Numbered from the stretch's first letter, positions 1 to 8,313 are shown. The stretch: 64,000 nucleotides of DNA from Blautia faecicola (GCF_004123145.1 NZ_SDKC01000001.1:3319501-3383500), one strand, 5' to 3'. A program made the numbers and translations. The notes: generated by a model not told the origin, from the letters alone.

Positions 1-468
1 TGTAGACAACGCCTCTATATTCAACATTTCGCCTATAACTGGAACTGCTCTATAAAATAACTCATTCCAAATCAATCCAACAGTGACCATGCTTATGACT
101 GCTGGAATAAAATAAATAGAGCGAAAAAGAGTAGATAATCTCCTAATTCTGTTTAACGCCAATGCTATCGTAAGAGGAATGACTATAAGAAGTACCACTA
201 ATGCTATCGTATACCCTATATTAAACCATAGGGCTTCCCTAAATCTTTCGTCAGTCAATACTTTTACATAATTCTTCAGGCCAACAAACGTATAATCTTT
301 AGAAATACCATTCCAATCTGTAAAGCTATAATACACTCCAATTAACATTGTTACTAAAAAGAATATTGTATATAAAATTACAGTTGGCAATGTAAAAGCA
401 AACATAATACGATTCTTCTTTGATTGTGAGCGCATTTCTTTTATTTCAGTTTTACTTATCCTCTTCAT
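1..468 (-). CDS. Carbohydrate ABC transporter permease (MalF/UgpA type), partial at window edge
   Basis: This is the first 156 residues of an inner-membrane permease of the CUT1 sugar-importer class. It starts at an ATG at 466-468, preceded by AAGGTG. A basic N-terminus (MKRISKTEIKEMRSQSKK) leads into a hydrophobic helix at about residues 22-46. The YYSFTDWNG motif that follows is typical of MalF-like subunits, and another helix lies at about 82-105. The EAA loop that contacts the ATPase would lie beyond the window. It sits 20 bp downstream of the binding-protein gene and is surely in the same transcript. The region is more AT-rich than most of the window. The substrate cannot be read from this part. 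Confidence 0.85.
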   Translation of the reverse strand, partial: MKRISKTEIKEMRSQSKKNRIMFAFTLPTVILYTIFFLVTMLIGVYYSFTDWNGISKDYTFVGLKNYVKVLTDERFREALWFNIGYTIALVVLLIVIPLTIALALNRIRRLSTLFRSIYFIPAVISMVTVGLIWNELFYRAVPVIGEMLNIEALST

Positions 469-488
469 TCACAACACCTTCTTAACAA

Positions 489-1766
489 TCACTTAGAATC
501 TTCTACTGCTTGATTCCAGTCATTTGTCATTTCTTTTAAGAATGCATCTACATCCTTATCCAATAATACATTCTGGATTTTTCCTCTTTTTGTATCTTCA
601 AATCCTGTTGGAGGATATGCTCCATCTGCTTCAAATCCATTTGCTTCTACATAGTCAAAAAATGGCTGGAACTGAGGAACTTCCGCTTTTACTCCTGTTA
701 CACAAGATGGGCTCTTGTCATTATCTGTATAAATCTGAGCCCCTTCTGCAGAAAGTGCAAAAGATAAAAATTTATCAATGGCTTCCATTTTTTCCGGTTC
801 ATCTGCTACCTTTGCATTTACACAAAAACCTGTATCTACAGCCTGTGTTGCAATCGGTTTTCCATTATCATTCGGAAGAATAGTAAATTCTACATTAAAA
901 TCTGGATTTGCACTCAAAAATGATGGTAATGTCCAACTTCCTTGAAGAAACATCCAGCCTTCTCCGTTTGCAAAGTCATTAATCGCCTGGTCATAACCAA
1001 GTGCAAGTGAATCTTCATTAGCATAATCCAACAATTGAATCATTTTTTCTACACCGCTTTTATATTCTGGAATTGTCTCAAAAGACTCTTCTCCTGCTTT
1101 CATCTTTTCAAATTCGTCTTCATGGCTTCCTAAATCTCTTGCTTCAATATTAGACCACAAATTAGAAACCGTCCAAGAGTCCTTATTTGGTAAAATAAAT
1201 GGTGTTTCTCCTTTCGCCTTAATTTCTTCAGCAAGAGCAATTAATTCATCCCATTTGGTAGGCATAGTATAGCCAGCCTCTTCAAACTTATCTTTATTGT
1301 AATAAACTCCCATAAAATTGACATTGTATGGAGCTATGTAATTTTTTCCGTCTTTTGCTTTTACAGCATCCAGATACTTGCTATCTATATTTTTCATATA
1401 ATCCTTTTCTGATAAATCCAACAGCAATCCTTCATCCTCAAACTGCACAAATTGTGCATCTGTTGGCCAATGATTCATCATATCTGGAAGACTATCACTG
1501 CTAGCTCTTGTCATCAAAACTTCCTGAGCATCTGGAACCACATTCTGTTTAATGACAATATCTGGGTTTTCTTTCTCAAATGCTTCAATTACTTTGGTAT
1601 AGCTTTCTGCTGCTTCACGTTTTACTTGCACAAATTCAATTTCTACCTTACCTGAAGATTTTTCTTCACTCTTTCCTGAATCTGTCTCGTTTTTCTGTCC
1701 GCATCCAACAACAAACGTTGAAGCCATTGCCAAACACAATGTCACTGCCAAAATTTTTTTCTTCAT
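489..1766 (-). CDS. Carbohydrate ABC transporter substrate-binding lipoprotein
   Basis: A secreted sugar-binding lipoprotein of about 425 residues (family 1 solute-binding protein). The signal peptide MKKKILAVTLCLAMAS runs into a lipobox with Cys22. The mature part has the usual layout: an opening strand VEIEFVQVKREAAESY, YNVNFMGVYYNKDKFEEAG, then W/F-rich sugar-contact segments such as GEGWMFLQGSW. The start was set at 1764-1766 because AGGAGGACGAAAGT lies directly before it. The open frame continues 43 codons further upstream, but only because it reads through the 244-bp element inserted at 1791-2034. It is followed at 20 bp by its permease. The partner ATPase is probably the shared MsmK/UgpC protein at 34601-35704. 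Confidence 0.9.
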   Translation of the reverse strand: MKKKILAVTLCLAMASTFVVGCGQKNETDSGKSEEKSSGKVEIEFVQVKREAAESYTKVIEAFEKENPDIVIKQNVVPDAQEVLMTRASSDSLPDMMNHWPTDAQFVQFEDEGLLLDLSEKDYMKNIDSKYLDAVKAKDGKNYIAPYNVNFMGVYYNKDKFEEAGYTMPTKWDELIALAEEIKAKGETPFILPNKDSWTVSNLWSNIEARDLGSHEDEFEKMKAGEESFETIPEYKSGVEKMIQLLDYANEDSLALGYDQAINDFANGEGWMFLQGSWTLPSFLSANPDFNVEFTILPNDNGKPIATQAVDTGFCVNAKVADEPEKMEAIDKFLSFALSAEGAQIYTDNDKSPSCVTGVKAEVPQFQPFFDYVEANGFEADGAYPPTGFEDTKRGKIQNVLLDKDVDAFLKEMTNDWNQAVEDSK

Positions 1767-1790
1767 ACTTTCGTCCTCCTTAATGTTTTC

Positions 1791-2034
1791 GGTAGTGTCA
1801 AGTAAATCGCCCCAAAATCGCCCCAAATCCAGTAAAATCAAGGGTTCCAAGGCTGTAGAACCTTTACCTCCCCTTTCTTTGGCTTGGGTGACCAAAATTT
1901 TGCGTCGGAAGACCAGTCAAGGCCGGGCTAAAAGCCCGTTAAATTCAGCCTTGATAGGGCTTCCGTAAGCAAAATACAATCGGTCAACCCAATGGAAAGG
2001 GGAACGATTTTTTCGTATTCTGTTTGACACCACC
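1791..2034. mobile_element. 244-bp inverted-repeat element (MITE-like) in the leader of the sugar-binding protein gene
   Basis: The ends are imperfect inverted repeats: GGTAGTGTCAAGT at the left and, read on the minus strand, GGTGGTGTCAAAC at the right. The flanks are ATGTTTTC (1783-1790) and ATGTTTCC (2035-2042), an 8-bp target duplication with one mismatch. The interior holds a hairpin (CGGGCT/AGCCCG inside CAAGGC/GCCTTG at 1918-1952) and no gene. An 8-bp duplication fits IS256-like transposition, but the parent element is not identified. A TATAAT-like -10 box (minus strand, 2056-2061) lies just upstream, so the element probably sits in the 5' untranslated leader between promoter and ribosome binding site. 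Confidence 0.65.
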
Positions 2035-2206
2035 ATGTTTCCTTTGATGAATAAAATTATATCACTTGTATATTTTTACTCATATAAATTCTTTTACTCT
2101 ATACACTTTGCATATATAATTTTTTTTACATTTTTCATTTGATAAAATAATATCTATAACTGAGCAATTGAAATCACAATAAATACAGCTAAAAGAACAG
2201 AAAATA

Positions 2207-2267
2207 AAAAGAGAATTTGTTGCTTCTTTACAACTCAAATTATTTTTTAAGCAACAAACTCTCTTTT
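2207..2267. terminator. Bidirectional terminator-like hairpin
   Basis: The arm AAAAGAGAATTTGTTGCTT (2207-2225) pairs with AAGCAACAAACTCTCTTTT (2249-2267) with one bulge. An A-run lies on one side and a T-run on the other, so it could act in both directions. No intact gene now ends here. It may be a leftover of a neighbour lost around the adjacent insertion sequence. Confidence 0.55.
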
Positions 2268-2279
2268 ATTTCTTACCAA

Positions 2280-3294
2280 CTATAAATGAGCAAATACTGA
2301 AATTTGCACAAAATTACCCTACCATTTCTAAAACAGCTTCAAGTGATGCTCCACTTTTAATGAAAGAATGAAGATTCATCAACTGTTCTGTTTTTATTTG
2401 TTCCTGGAAATAGCGGTATCCTTCTTCAAAAGTACAGTATTTTCCAGAATGCATACAACACATATAATGAGCCAATGACATAATCAGCCAGTAACGCTGA
2501 ATTCCCATCCGGGAGCGGATTTGATATTTATCCAGGGCGAGTTTTCCTTCATACCGATACACGTAGAATTCACGACCGCCAACGGTCACAAGGCTGACGT
2601 CAGAATCCGTTTTCTTTAAATGAAGGACAAATCCGCTGACTTTCCGGCGAATTCCACATGGATAGATAATCCTGTTGGTTTTTAAGGCACCAATGGTGTA
2701 AAATCCTTTTCGTATAAAACTGTCCATGACTTTTGCAGAAGTGTACCAACTGTCACAAAGAAAGTAAGAGATCACAGGTGCCACAGGAAGTTCTTCCGCA
2801 ATCTCCTGTACAATTCGGATTTTTGATTTTGATCTGTCGTACAGGATAACTGCATAGTTCAAGATGATGCCGTTACAGGATAACATGACAGAAACGACCT
2901 GATGCCCATAATCCTGACAGCCCTTTAAATGAGACTGATGGAAATACGCCGCTTCAATAGGATGCAATGCCTGTGACGAGGGCTTTGTATGCGAAGCGGT
3001 TGTAGTTCTGTGCTGACAGCTGACTTCAGCGAAATCAATGGTTTTTCCTCGATAACCACACAAGAAAATCGAGACCATGATAGTCATTAAATGGTTGTGG
3101 TACACATCGGATAAAATTAATCCGAGTTTTAAAGATTTAAAGTAATTATAAATATGATTAGAATGATGTATACTGTTTGCAACAGGCATCCCCTTGTTGT
3201 ATGTGTAAGATTGTTTTGTCGTTATTACAATTATACATCATTCAATAGAGGGTGTCTTTATTTTGTGCAATATTTGGGATTTACTCATTCATAG
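2280..3294 (-). mobile_element. Damaged insertion sequence with about 35-bp terminal inverted repeats
   Basis: The left end (2280-2314) and the complement of the right end (3260-3294) align over 35 bp, sharing CTAT-AATGAG-AAAT and the inner block TTGCACAAAAT. They enclose one transposase frame (2314-3189) whose stop codon touches the left repeat. No convincing target duplication was found. At about 1.0 kb, with two internal deletions in the transposase, the element is probably non-autonomous. Confidence 0.75.
2314..3189 (-). pseudogene. IS4-superfamily-like DDE transposase with two in-frame internal deletions
   Basis: The 291-residue open frame resembles DDE transposases of roughly 430 residues common in Clostridia. 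The N-terminus through CQHRTT (to about residue 63) is normal. It then jumps to ASHTKPSSQALHPIEAAYFH, skipping the segment that should hold the first catalytic Asp. The part with the second Asp (FLCDSWYT, about 153-160) is kept. After FYVYRYEG (about 224) it jumps again to KLALDKYQIRSRMGIQRYW, losing the expected NRWxIExxF region with the catalytic Glu. Both deletions keep the frame open. Family assignment and missing segments are from memory of the family, not an alignment. It is unlikely to be active. Confidence 0.7.
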
Positions 3295-3621
3295 ATTAAA
3301 ATTAACTAATTAGCATTACTCTATCCGATAAATTATACCATATCCCCCACTTTATTACCACCCGGGAATTATACCTAACTATAGCCCGTAACCTCCATTT
3401 CTTCGTATAACTCTTACTATACTATCCTCCCACCACCCCTTATTAGACGTTTCCACCCGTCTCCCGGTTTTAAAAAGCCAAAAATTTTCTGTTTTCGAAC
3501 CACGTTTCCCAAAACCCACCATTCCAACTCATAATTTCCAGAAATCCGCCGATACTAATACCAGAACTTTAATTTCATCTGAAACCAGTTTTATCACATC
3601 ATATTTACGAGGAGAAAGTTT
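3295..3621. other. Intergenic region upstream of spoVT
   Basis: This 327-bp stretch lies between the damaged insertion sequence and spoVT. It is AT- and C-rich on the plus strand and contains no frame with coding character. It presumably holds the spoVT promoter. In related bacteria spoVT is read by the forespore sigma factor G, but no convincing sigma-G match was found. Nothing else can be supported. Confidence 0.4.
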
Positions 3622-4155
3622 ATGAAAGCTACAGGAATTGTAAGAAGAATCGATGAGCTCGGGCGGGTGGTGATTCCGAAGGAGATACGGCGGACGTTGA
3701 AGATACGGGAATCGGAGCCTCTGGAGATTTTTACAGATCGGAACGGGGAGATTATTTTGAAAAAATATTCGCCGATCGGGGAGATTTCGACCAGTGTGCA
3801 TCAGCTGGCTGAGGCGGCGGCGAAGACATGCGGAAAGCTGTTTTGTATCTGCGATCAGGATCAGGTGATTGCGGCTTCCGGGCCGGAGAGTAAGAAGTAT
3901 CAGGGGAAGCAGCTGAGTAAAGAAATGGAGAAGCGGCTCTTTGACCGGGATTTTATCCCGGAGAACAGCGTCTATTATCCGGTGACAGAGGAGGACACAC
4001 ACACGGAGCAGATACTGGTTCCGGTAACACGCGACGGGGATCCCATCGGTGCTGTGTGTTTTCTCGGCATGCGGCGTACGGATCCGATCGGAGATCCGGA
4101 AAAGAAAGTGGCTGAGATGGTAGCCCGGTATCTGACTCTTACCATGGATAACTGA
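3622..4155 (+). CDS. spoVT: Stage V sporulation protein T, AbrB-type transcription regulator
   Basis: A 177-residue DNA-binding regulator of late forespore genes, matching the usual SpoVT length (about 178). Residues 1-50 form the swapped-hairpin AbrB DNA-binding domain (MKATGIVRRIDELGRVVIPK, then EIRRTLKIRESEPLEIF). Residues about 55-177 form the GAF-like sensor domain, ending KKVAEMVARYLTLTMDN. The start follows GAGGAGAAAGTTT. In Bacillus the protein tunes sigma-G-dependent genes and spore coat/germination functions. It is monocistronic here, ending at the hairpin at 4237. The gene indicates a spore-forming lineage. Confidence 0.95.
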   Translation: MKATGIVRRIDELGRVVIPKEIRRTLKIRESEPLEIFTDRNGEIILKKYSPIGEISTSVHQLAEAAAKTCGKLFCICDQDQVIAASGPESKKYQGKQLSKEMEKRLFDRDFIPENSVYYPVTEEDTHTEQILVPVTRDGDPIGAVCFLGMRRTDPIGDPEKKVAEMVARYLTLTMDN

Positions 4156-4236
4156 AGACGATTCCGTTTCTGTCGTTATCATTTGTTGGACTTTTCGCTC
4201 TTGTTTTATATCCAGCAATGATATCTGCACAAAAAC

Positions 4237-4283
4237 GAGGCGGCTCCGGCTTCTTTTTTTGCCGGCATGCCGCCTCATTTTAT
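4237..4283. terminator. Terminator between spoVT and the convergent VanY-like gene
   Basis: GAGGCGGC (4237-4244) pairs with GCCGCCTC (4269-4276), extended by a CCGGC/GCCGG inner stem and followed by ATTTTATTT. On the minus strand it originally followed the vanY stop directly; the MITE at 4292-4433 now separates them. Confidence 0.75.
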
Positions 4284-4291
4284 TTCTGCTC

Positions 4292-4433
4292 GTAACTGTT
4301 CAGTACCCTCACAGTTACGAGTCAAAATGCATTCCAAATCACCTTCGGTGATGGCATTTTGCCTTGTATGTCTCGGGATTTTGGCAAAAACATGCCAAAA
4401 CACCTCGCGGGATACTACCTTCTGAATAGTTAC
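4292..4433. mobile_element. 142-bp structured MITE, copy A (IS66-like ends)
   Basis: The terminal repeats are GTAACTGTTCAGTA (4292-4305) and TTCTGAATAGTTAC (4420-4433). An exact 8-bp target duplication, TTCTGCTC, sits at 4284-4291 and 4434-4441. It folds into three stems: CTCGTAACTG/CAGTTACGAG (using flanking bases), a stem around ATCACCTTCGGTGAT within CAAAATGC/GCATTTTG, and TTTTGGCA/TGCCAAAA. Copy B at 53261-53402 has the same length, ends and stems. Ends beginning GTAA with 8-bp duplications are features I associate with the IS66 family, so cross-mobilisation by an IS66 transposase is inferred. Confidence 0.85.
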
Positions 4434-4999
4434 TTCTGCTCATAATACTCTTCCAGTGTCAGTCCCGTAAGTGTCATATACAACGCCAATGACCTGGTTA
4501 CATACCGGATATGCCAGGGTTCCCACCCATACCCGGTAATATGCTCTTTTCCTTTCGAATAACGCAGGATAAAGCCAAATAATGGCGCATACCGTTTCAG
4601 CCACAGGCCTTCCCGGGTTTCTCCGAAACGTTCATCCAACTTGTAATCAACCGCCTGACAGGAGACATCCAGTGCCAAACCTGTCTGATGTTCACTGGCT
4701 CCCGGCGGTGCTACCCACTGCACCGGAGTTTCACTCCCTTGGGGCTGCTCACGTAATTTCTTCCGGTAGAGTTCTTCCTGTCTTTCGTAACTTCGGTAGC
4801 CTGACACCCCACACAGATATATTCCTTCCTCTTTCCCTCTCGCAAAAAGCTCCTCCACAGCCTTTGCTGCATTGACTGCAAGCAATCTTTTCCTGTCCCC
4901 GACAGGTGCATCAAAGATGATTTCCGGCTCAACTAAAGTTTGCGGTATCGCATTTCTCGGTAAGCGATGTATACGGTTTACCAGAATCGTAGCGTCCAT
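4430..4999 (-). CDS. VanY-like D-alanyl-D-alanine carboxypeptidase (peptidase M15B)
   Basis: A 189-residue zinc carboxypeptidase of the VanY family that would trim the terminal D-Ala of peptidoglycan stem peptides. The motifs are SGYRSYERQ (about 66-74), SEHQTGLALDVS (zinc ligands His104 and Asp111) and WEPWHIRYV (catalytic Glu160, zinc ligand His163). All catalytic residues are present. No signal peptide or membrane anchor is visible, unlike most VanY proteins, so its location is unclear. The gene lies between two copies of the same MITE family. Its stop codon is supplied by the end of copy A, yet the C-terminus EQK-stop equals the pre-insertion reading. The start follows AGGAGGGGAAAAG. Confidence 0.85.
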   Translation of the reverse strand: MDATILVNRIHRLPRNAIPQTLVEPEIIFDAPVGDRKRLLAVNAAKAVEELFARGKEEGIYLCGVSGYRSYERQEELYRKKLREQPQGSETPVQWVAPPGASEHQTGLALDVSCQAVDYKLDERFGETREGLWLKRYAPLFGFILRYSKGKEHITGYGWEPWHIRYVTRSLALYMTLTGLTLEEYYEQK

Positions 5000-5043
5000 C
5001 TTTTCCCCTCCTTTGTTTCGCTGTTACGAAACCATCTGCATTC

Positions 5044-5084
5044 GTAACTGTTCAGTACCTTCACAGTGACTACTGAATAGTTAC
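5044..5084. mobile_element. 41-bp miniature of the 142-bp MITE family
   Basis: It keeps both terminal repeats, GTAACTGTTCAGTA (5044-5057) and TACTGAATAGTTAC (5071-5084), and only 13 bp between them, matching the left interior of the full copies (CCTTCACAGT). An exact 8-bp duplication, CTGCATTC, flanks it at 5036-5043 and 5085-5092. It either transposed as a 41-bp unit or was deleted in place after insertion. Confidence 0.8.
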
Positions 5085-5276
5085 CTGCATTCTATGCAGC
5101 CAGAGGCCGAATTATGACCGGATGTATCATGACACGCGGCCTATGCTATTCTGTGATTACCGCAGTAATTACCAGTTTTCCACTGGTAAAACATATTTTA
5201 GGACAAAGCATGTGTCCTGGCACATTCTCGCGCCTCTTTTTTTCATTTACAGGACAGCAATTTTCGGTAAGTAAAA

Positions 5277-5323
5277 AAAGAGAGTGCAAACACGTCTCCC
5301 GTATTCTGCACTCTCTGTTCTCA
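5277..5323 (-). terminator. Terminator of the 3D-domain protein gene
   Basis: AGAGAGTGCA and TGCACTCTCT pair around a 20-bp loop, followed on the minus strand by a run of seven T. It lies just after the stop codon at 5332. Between here and the MITE at 5084 there is only non-coding sequence with a small ACCAGT/ACTGGT hairpin. Confidence 0.8.
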
Positions 5324-5331
5324 TTCTTCTA

Positions 5332-6603
5332 TTAGTTTACCTGATACACATCCGCATATTTCATACCAAAGCCCAGTGCTTCGCTGTGGCTTCCCATGAA
5401 GATATCCACATGTCCGTATGCAGTTCCTCTGTCTTCTACGGTATAGATCTGACCATTGATAGAAAGTTTGGTTCCAAAAGGAACTCCTGCCATCGCAATG
5501 GTACGTCCCGGTGTCGGTGTGGTTCCGCTGGCTGTTCCGCCGCCGGACCATTTACCGCAACAGATGGAACAGCTGCAATATGCTGTCAGTTTGAATCTTC
5601 CCAGATATTTACCTTTGGAAGTATCAATCGTTGTATCTGTCGTACTGCTGTCACTCTTTGAAGTCGTTGTGCTTGTTGATGTAGTATTCTGTTTTTTCTC
5701 TGTTGCTGACGCTGCCTGCTGCGCTGCTTTCTGTTGTGCTGCCTTTTTGGCTGCCGCTTCTTCTGCCGCTTTTTTCTCTGCTGCTTCTTTTGCTGCCGCT
5801 TCCTGGGCTGCTTTCTCAGCTGCTGCCTGCTGTGCCGCTAATCTGGCTGCCGCTTCTTCCTCTTTTGCCTGACGAAGAAGGTTATTGATCGCATCTTCCT
5901 GGCTGCTGATCTTTGTCAACAGATCATTCTCTGCTGTCTGCTGACTCTGAATATCTTCCTGATATTCACGGATCTGCTGGTAAGTTGCCTCCACCAGTTC
6001 TTCTACTGCTGCCTGCTTGTCCGCACTCTCCTGCTGAAGAGCCATAATATCTTCTTTTTCCTGTGCCACCTGTTCCTCTTTGGTCTGAATGGCTTCTTTT
6101 GTTTCTTTGTATGTATCCAGCATGTCTCTGTCATACTTTGACATCTGGGAAATGTTCTCAGCCTGGTTTAAGAAATCCGAAATACTTCCGGACTCGAACA
6201 GCAGGTTCATATAATTGCTGGCTGAGTTTTCATACATATAGCGGATACGGAGTTTCATCGCTTCATACTGCTGTGCTTCGTCCGCTTTCGCATCTTCAAG
6301 GTCACTTTGCAGCTGTGTCAGTTCTTCCTGCTTCGCATCGTAATCATTCTGCAGTTTTTCCAGACTGCTGCGAAGATCGTTCAACTGTGTATTCAGATCT
6401 GCAAGATAAGTTTCTGATTCACCTTTTTTTGATTCCAGTTCCTGAATCTTTTCCTGGGTCTGTTGCAGGGAAGACTGATTCGCCTGCTGCTGTGCTTTCG
6501 CATTGGATATCTTCTCCTGCGTCGTAGCAGCTCCACCCTGTACCGCACTTCCCACAATAAGACATACGGAAAGTACCAGGCTTGTGATTCTTTTTCTTCT
6601 CAT
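5332..6603 (-). CDS. Exported coiled-coil protein with C-terminal 3D (lytic-transglycosylase-like) domain
   Basis: A 423-residue exported cell-wall protein. The signal peptide MRRKRITSLVLSVCLIVG ends near Ala-Ala-Thr. Residues about 30-230 are a long Gln/Glu/Lys coiled coil like the regulatory halves of CwlO and PcsB hydrolases. Residues about 235-300 are an Ala/Lys/Glu-rich linker, then a Ser/Thr-rich stretch. The C-terminus is a 3D domain: LTAYCSCSICCGKW, GTTPTPGRTIAMAG, VEDRG and HVDIFM supply its three aspartates. That domain is a compact double-psi barrel related to MltA/expansins. The start was set at 6601-6603 behind AGAGGAATTA rather than nine codons upstream. Probably a peptidoglycan remodelling enzyme. 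Confidence 0.85.
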   Translation of the reverse strand: MRRKRITSLVLSVCLIVGSAVQGGAATTQEKISNAKAQQQANQSSLQQTQEKIQELESKKGESETYLADLNTQLNDLRSSLEKLQNDYDAKQEELTQLQSDLEDAKADEAQQYEAMKLRIRYMYENSASNYMNLLFESGSISDFLNQAENISQMSKYDRDMLDTYKETKEAIQTKEEQVAQEKEDIMALQQESADKQAAVEELVEATYQQIREYQEDIQSQQTAENDLLTKISSQEDAINNLLRQAKEEEAAARLAAQQAAAEKAAQEAAAKEAAEKKAAEEAAAKKAAQQKAAQQAASATEKKQNTTSTSTTTSKSDSSTTDTTIDTSKGKYLGRFKLTAYCSCSICCGKWSGGGTASGTTPTPGRTIAMAGVPFGTKLSINGQIYTVEDRGTAYGHVDIFMGSHSEALGFGMKYADVYQVN

Positions 6604-6766
6604 ATTAATTCCTCTCACTTTCTCAGGCAAGAGTCATTATAACATGATTTTGTAGCATTGTGAAGTAGTTTTTTAATATCTCGTAATAATTATGTAATAT
6701 TTGATAGAAATTTGACAATTTTTACCGCAAAGCCACGAAAAATTCCGGAATTTCCCCGTACTTATG

Positions 6767-8155
6767 TCAACCTTTTAACCGCCAGCCACTCCAGTATTTA
6801 TTCTTCAAAACTCCATTGACCAGTTTTCCCCATCCAAAGGCATACTGATCCACACAGACCAGGATCCAGCCTTTCTCTCTGGTCGCCTCCCCCGGTTCCA
6901 GAAGCAATGTTTCTCCGCGCAGATACCTCCCGATCCGCTCATCCTCCGGTGACAGGGAGACACTTCCCGCATAATCAGAAGCCTTCAGCGTCATCGCCAG
7001 CTGCTGGGACGGCTCAAAACGGTTTTTCTTCAGATCTCCCATGTACAGTCCGTTTCTTAAGAAATGAATCCCGTTCAACTTCGCCGGCAGCTCCGGCACC
7101 AGATAGACTTTTTCACCTTTGATCTGTACCCGCTCCCAGTCCGGTTTCCACTGGCAGTCTTTGAAAAATTCTTCCATAACTGTTTTATTTTTCTTATCCA
7201 TCCGTGTCGGCGCTTCCAGTTTGATCCTTGTCTCAGGCGCATCCTCTGACTTTTTCATCAGTGCCAGAAAATGTCCTTCCCCTTTCATCTTATGCGGCCA
7301 GATCCGCACACAGCGGCGCAGTTCCTCTCTTCCGTCCCCCCACGCGGGATTGCCCTCGGAAAATTCCTCGTATCCCTCGATTGGAAGCAGTTCCATCTCC
7401 GGGCACTCATTCAGGATCCAGGAAATACTTCCCTCATTTTCCACCGGCGCAAAGGTACAGGTGGAATACAGCAGTTTGCCACCCGGACGCAGCATCCGCA
7501 CCCCATTTTTCAGGATATCTTTCTGCAGTTTCGCAAAATATTCCGGTCGTTCCTCATCCCAGGTTTTGATCACTGCGGGATCTTTGCGGAACATCCCTTC
7601 TCCGGAACACGGCGCATCGATCAGTACCTTATCAAAGAATCCTTCGAACCGATCCGCCAGGTTCTGCGGTACTTCGTTGGTCACAAAGGCATTGGATATG
7701 CCAAATACTTCCAGATTCTTTAACAGTGCTTTTGCCCGGGAATTGCTGATATCATTTGCCACCAGCACACCTTTTCCCTGAAGTGCTGCGCCGAGAGCGG
7801 TTGCTTTTCCTCCCGGTGCCGCACACAGATCCAGAACCCGTTCCCCCGGTTTTACCGGAAATTTCGCCGCCGGAGTCATCGCACTTGGTTCCTGCAGATA
7901 ATAAAGACCGGCGCTGTAATACGGATGTCTCGCCGGCTGATTTTCTTCTTTATAAAAATATCCGGTCTTCGTCCAGGGAATCGGCTCCAGTGAAAATCCG
8001 GAGCCTTCCGCCAGTTCCTCTTCCGTGATCTTCATCGGATTGATCCGGAGTCCGTACTGTCTGGGATTGTCATAACTTTCGATATACGCTTCGTATTCAT
8101 CCCCCAGCATCTCTTTCATTCTCTTTTCAAAGCTTTCCGGCAGTTCCACTCTCAT
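6767..8155 (-). CDS. 16S rRNA (cytosine-C5) methyltransferase, RsmF/NOL1-NOP2-Sun family
   Basis: A SAM-dependent enzyme that methylates cytosine C5 in ribosomal RNA. Of about 462 residues, the N-terminal two thirds is the methyltransferase core: SAM motif DLCAAPGGKATAL, then IDAPCSGEGMF with the product-release cysteine, and LYSTCTFAPVENE with the nucleophilic cysteine. The C-terminal third (from GHFLAL through VNGVLKNKYWSGWRLKG) resembles the RNA-binding tail of RsmF/YebU. The start at 8153-8155 (MRVELPESFE) follows GAGGAGACAGGTGTGTG; an upstream in-frame ATG would add 23 highly charged residues without a good ribosome site. Target position (for example C1407) cannot be read from sequence alone. 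Confidence 0.88.
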   Translation of the reverse strand: MRVELPESFEKRMKEMLGDEYEAYIESYDNPRQYGLRINPMKITEEELAEGSGFSLEPIPWTKTGYFYKEENQPARHPYYSAGLYYLQEPSAMTPAAKFPVKPGERVLDLCAAPGGKATALGAALQGKGVLVANDISNSRAKALLKNLEVFGISNAFVTNEVPQNLADRFEGFFDKVLIDAPCSGEGMFRKDPAVIKTWDEERPEYFAKLQKDILKNGVRMLRPGGKLLYSTCTFAPVENEGSISWILNECPEMELLPIEGYEEFSEGNPAWGDGREELRRCVRIWPHKMKGEGHFLALMKKSEDAPETRIKLEAPTRMDKKNKTVMEEFFKDCQWKPDWERVQIKGEKVYLVPELPAKLNGIHFLRNGLYMGDLKKNRFEPSQQLAMTLKASDYAGSVSLSPEDERIGRYLRGETLLLEPGEATREKGWILVCVDQYAFGWGKLVNGVLKNKYWSGWRLKG

Positions 8156-8280
8156 CACACACCTGTCTCCTCTTTTTTCTTTCTCTTCTCTCCGTTCTCT
8201 CACGGATGTTTTTCTACGCTCCACTATAGCAACACTCTGTCATTTTGTAAACAACAAAAGAATGTGCTTTTTTCCATTCA

Positions 8281-8310
8281 AAAAGCGGTGGCCCCCCAGC
8301 CACCGCTTTT
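8281..8310. terminator. Terminator downstream of spoVG
   Basis: AAAAGCGGTGG pairs with CCACCGCTTTT around a short C-rich loop, flanked by A- and T-runs. On the minus strand it ends the spoVG transcript ahead of the methyltransferase gene. Confidence 0.8.
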
Positions 8311-8313
8311 ATT

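Noticed and set aside
1767-1895. N-terminal extension of the sugar-binding protein frame
   Set aside because: The extra 43 codons read through the inserted 244-bp element; the signal peptide and ribosome binding site place the start at 1766.
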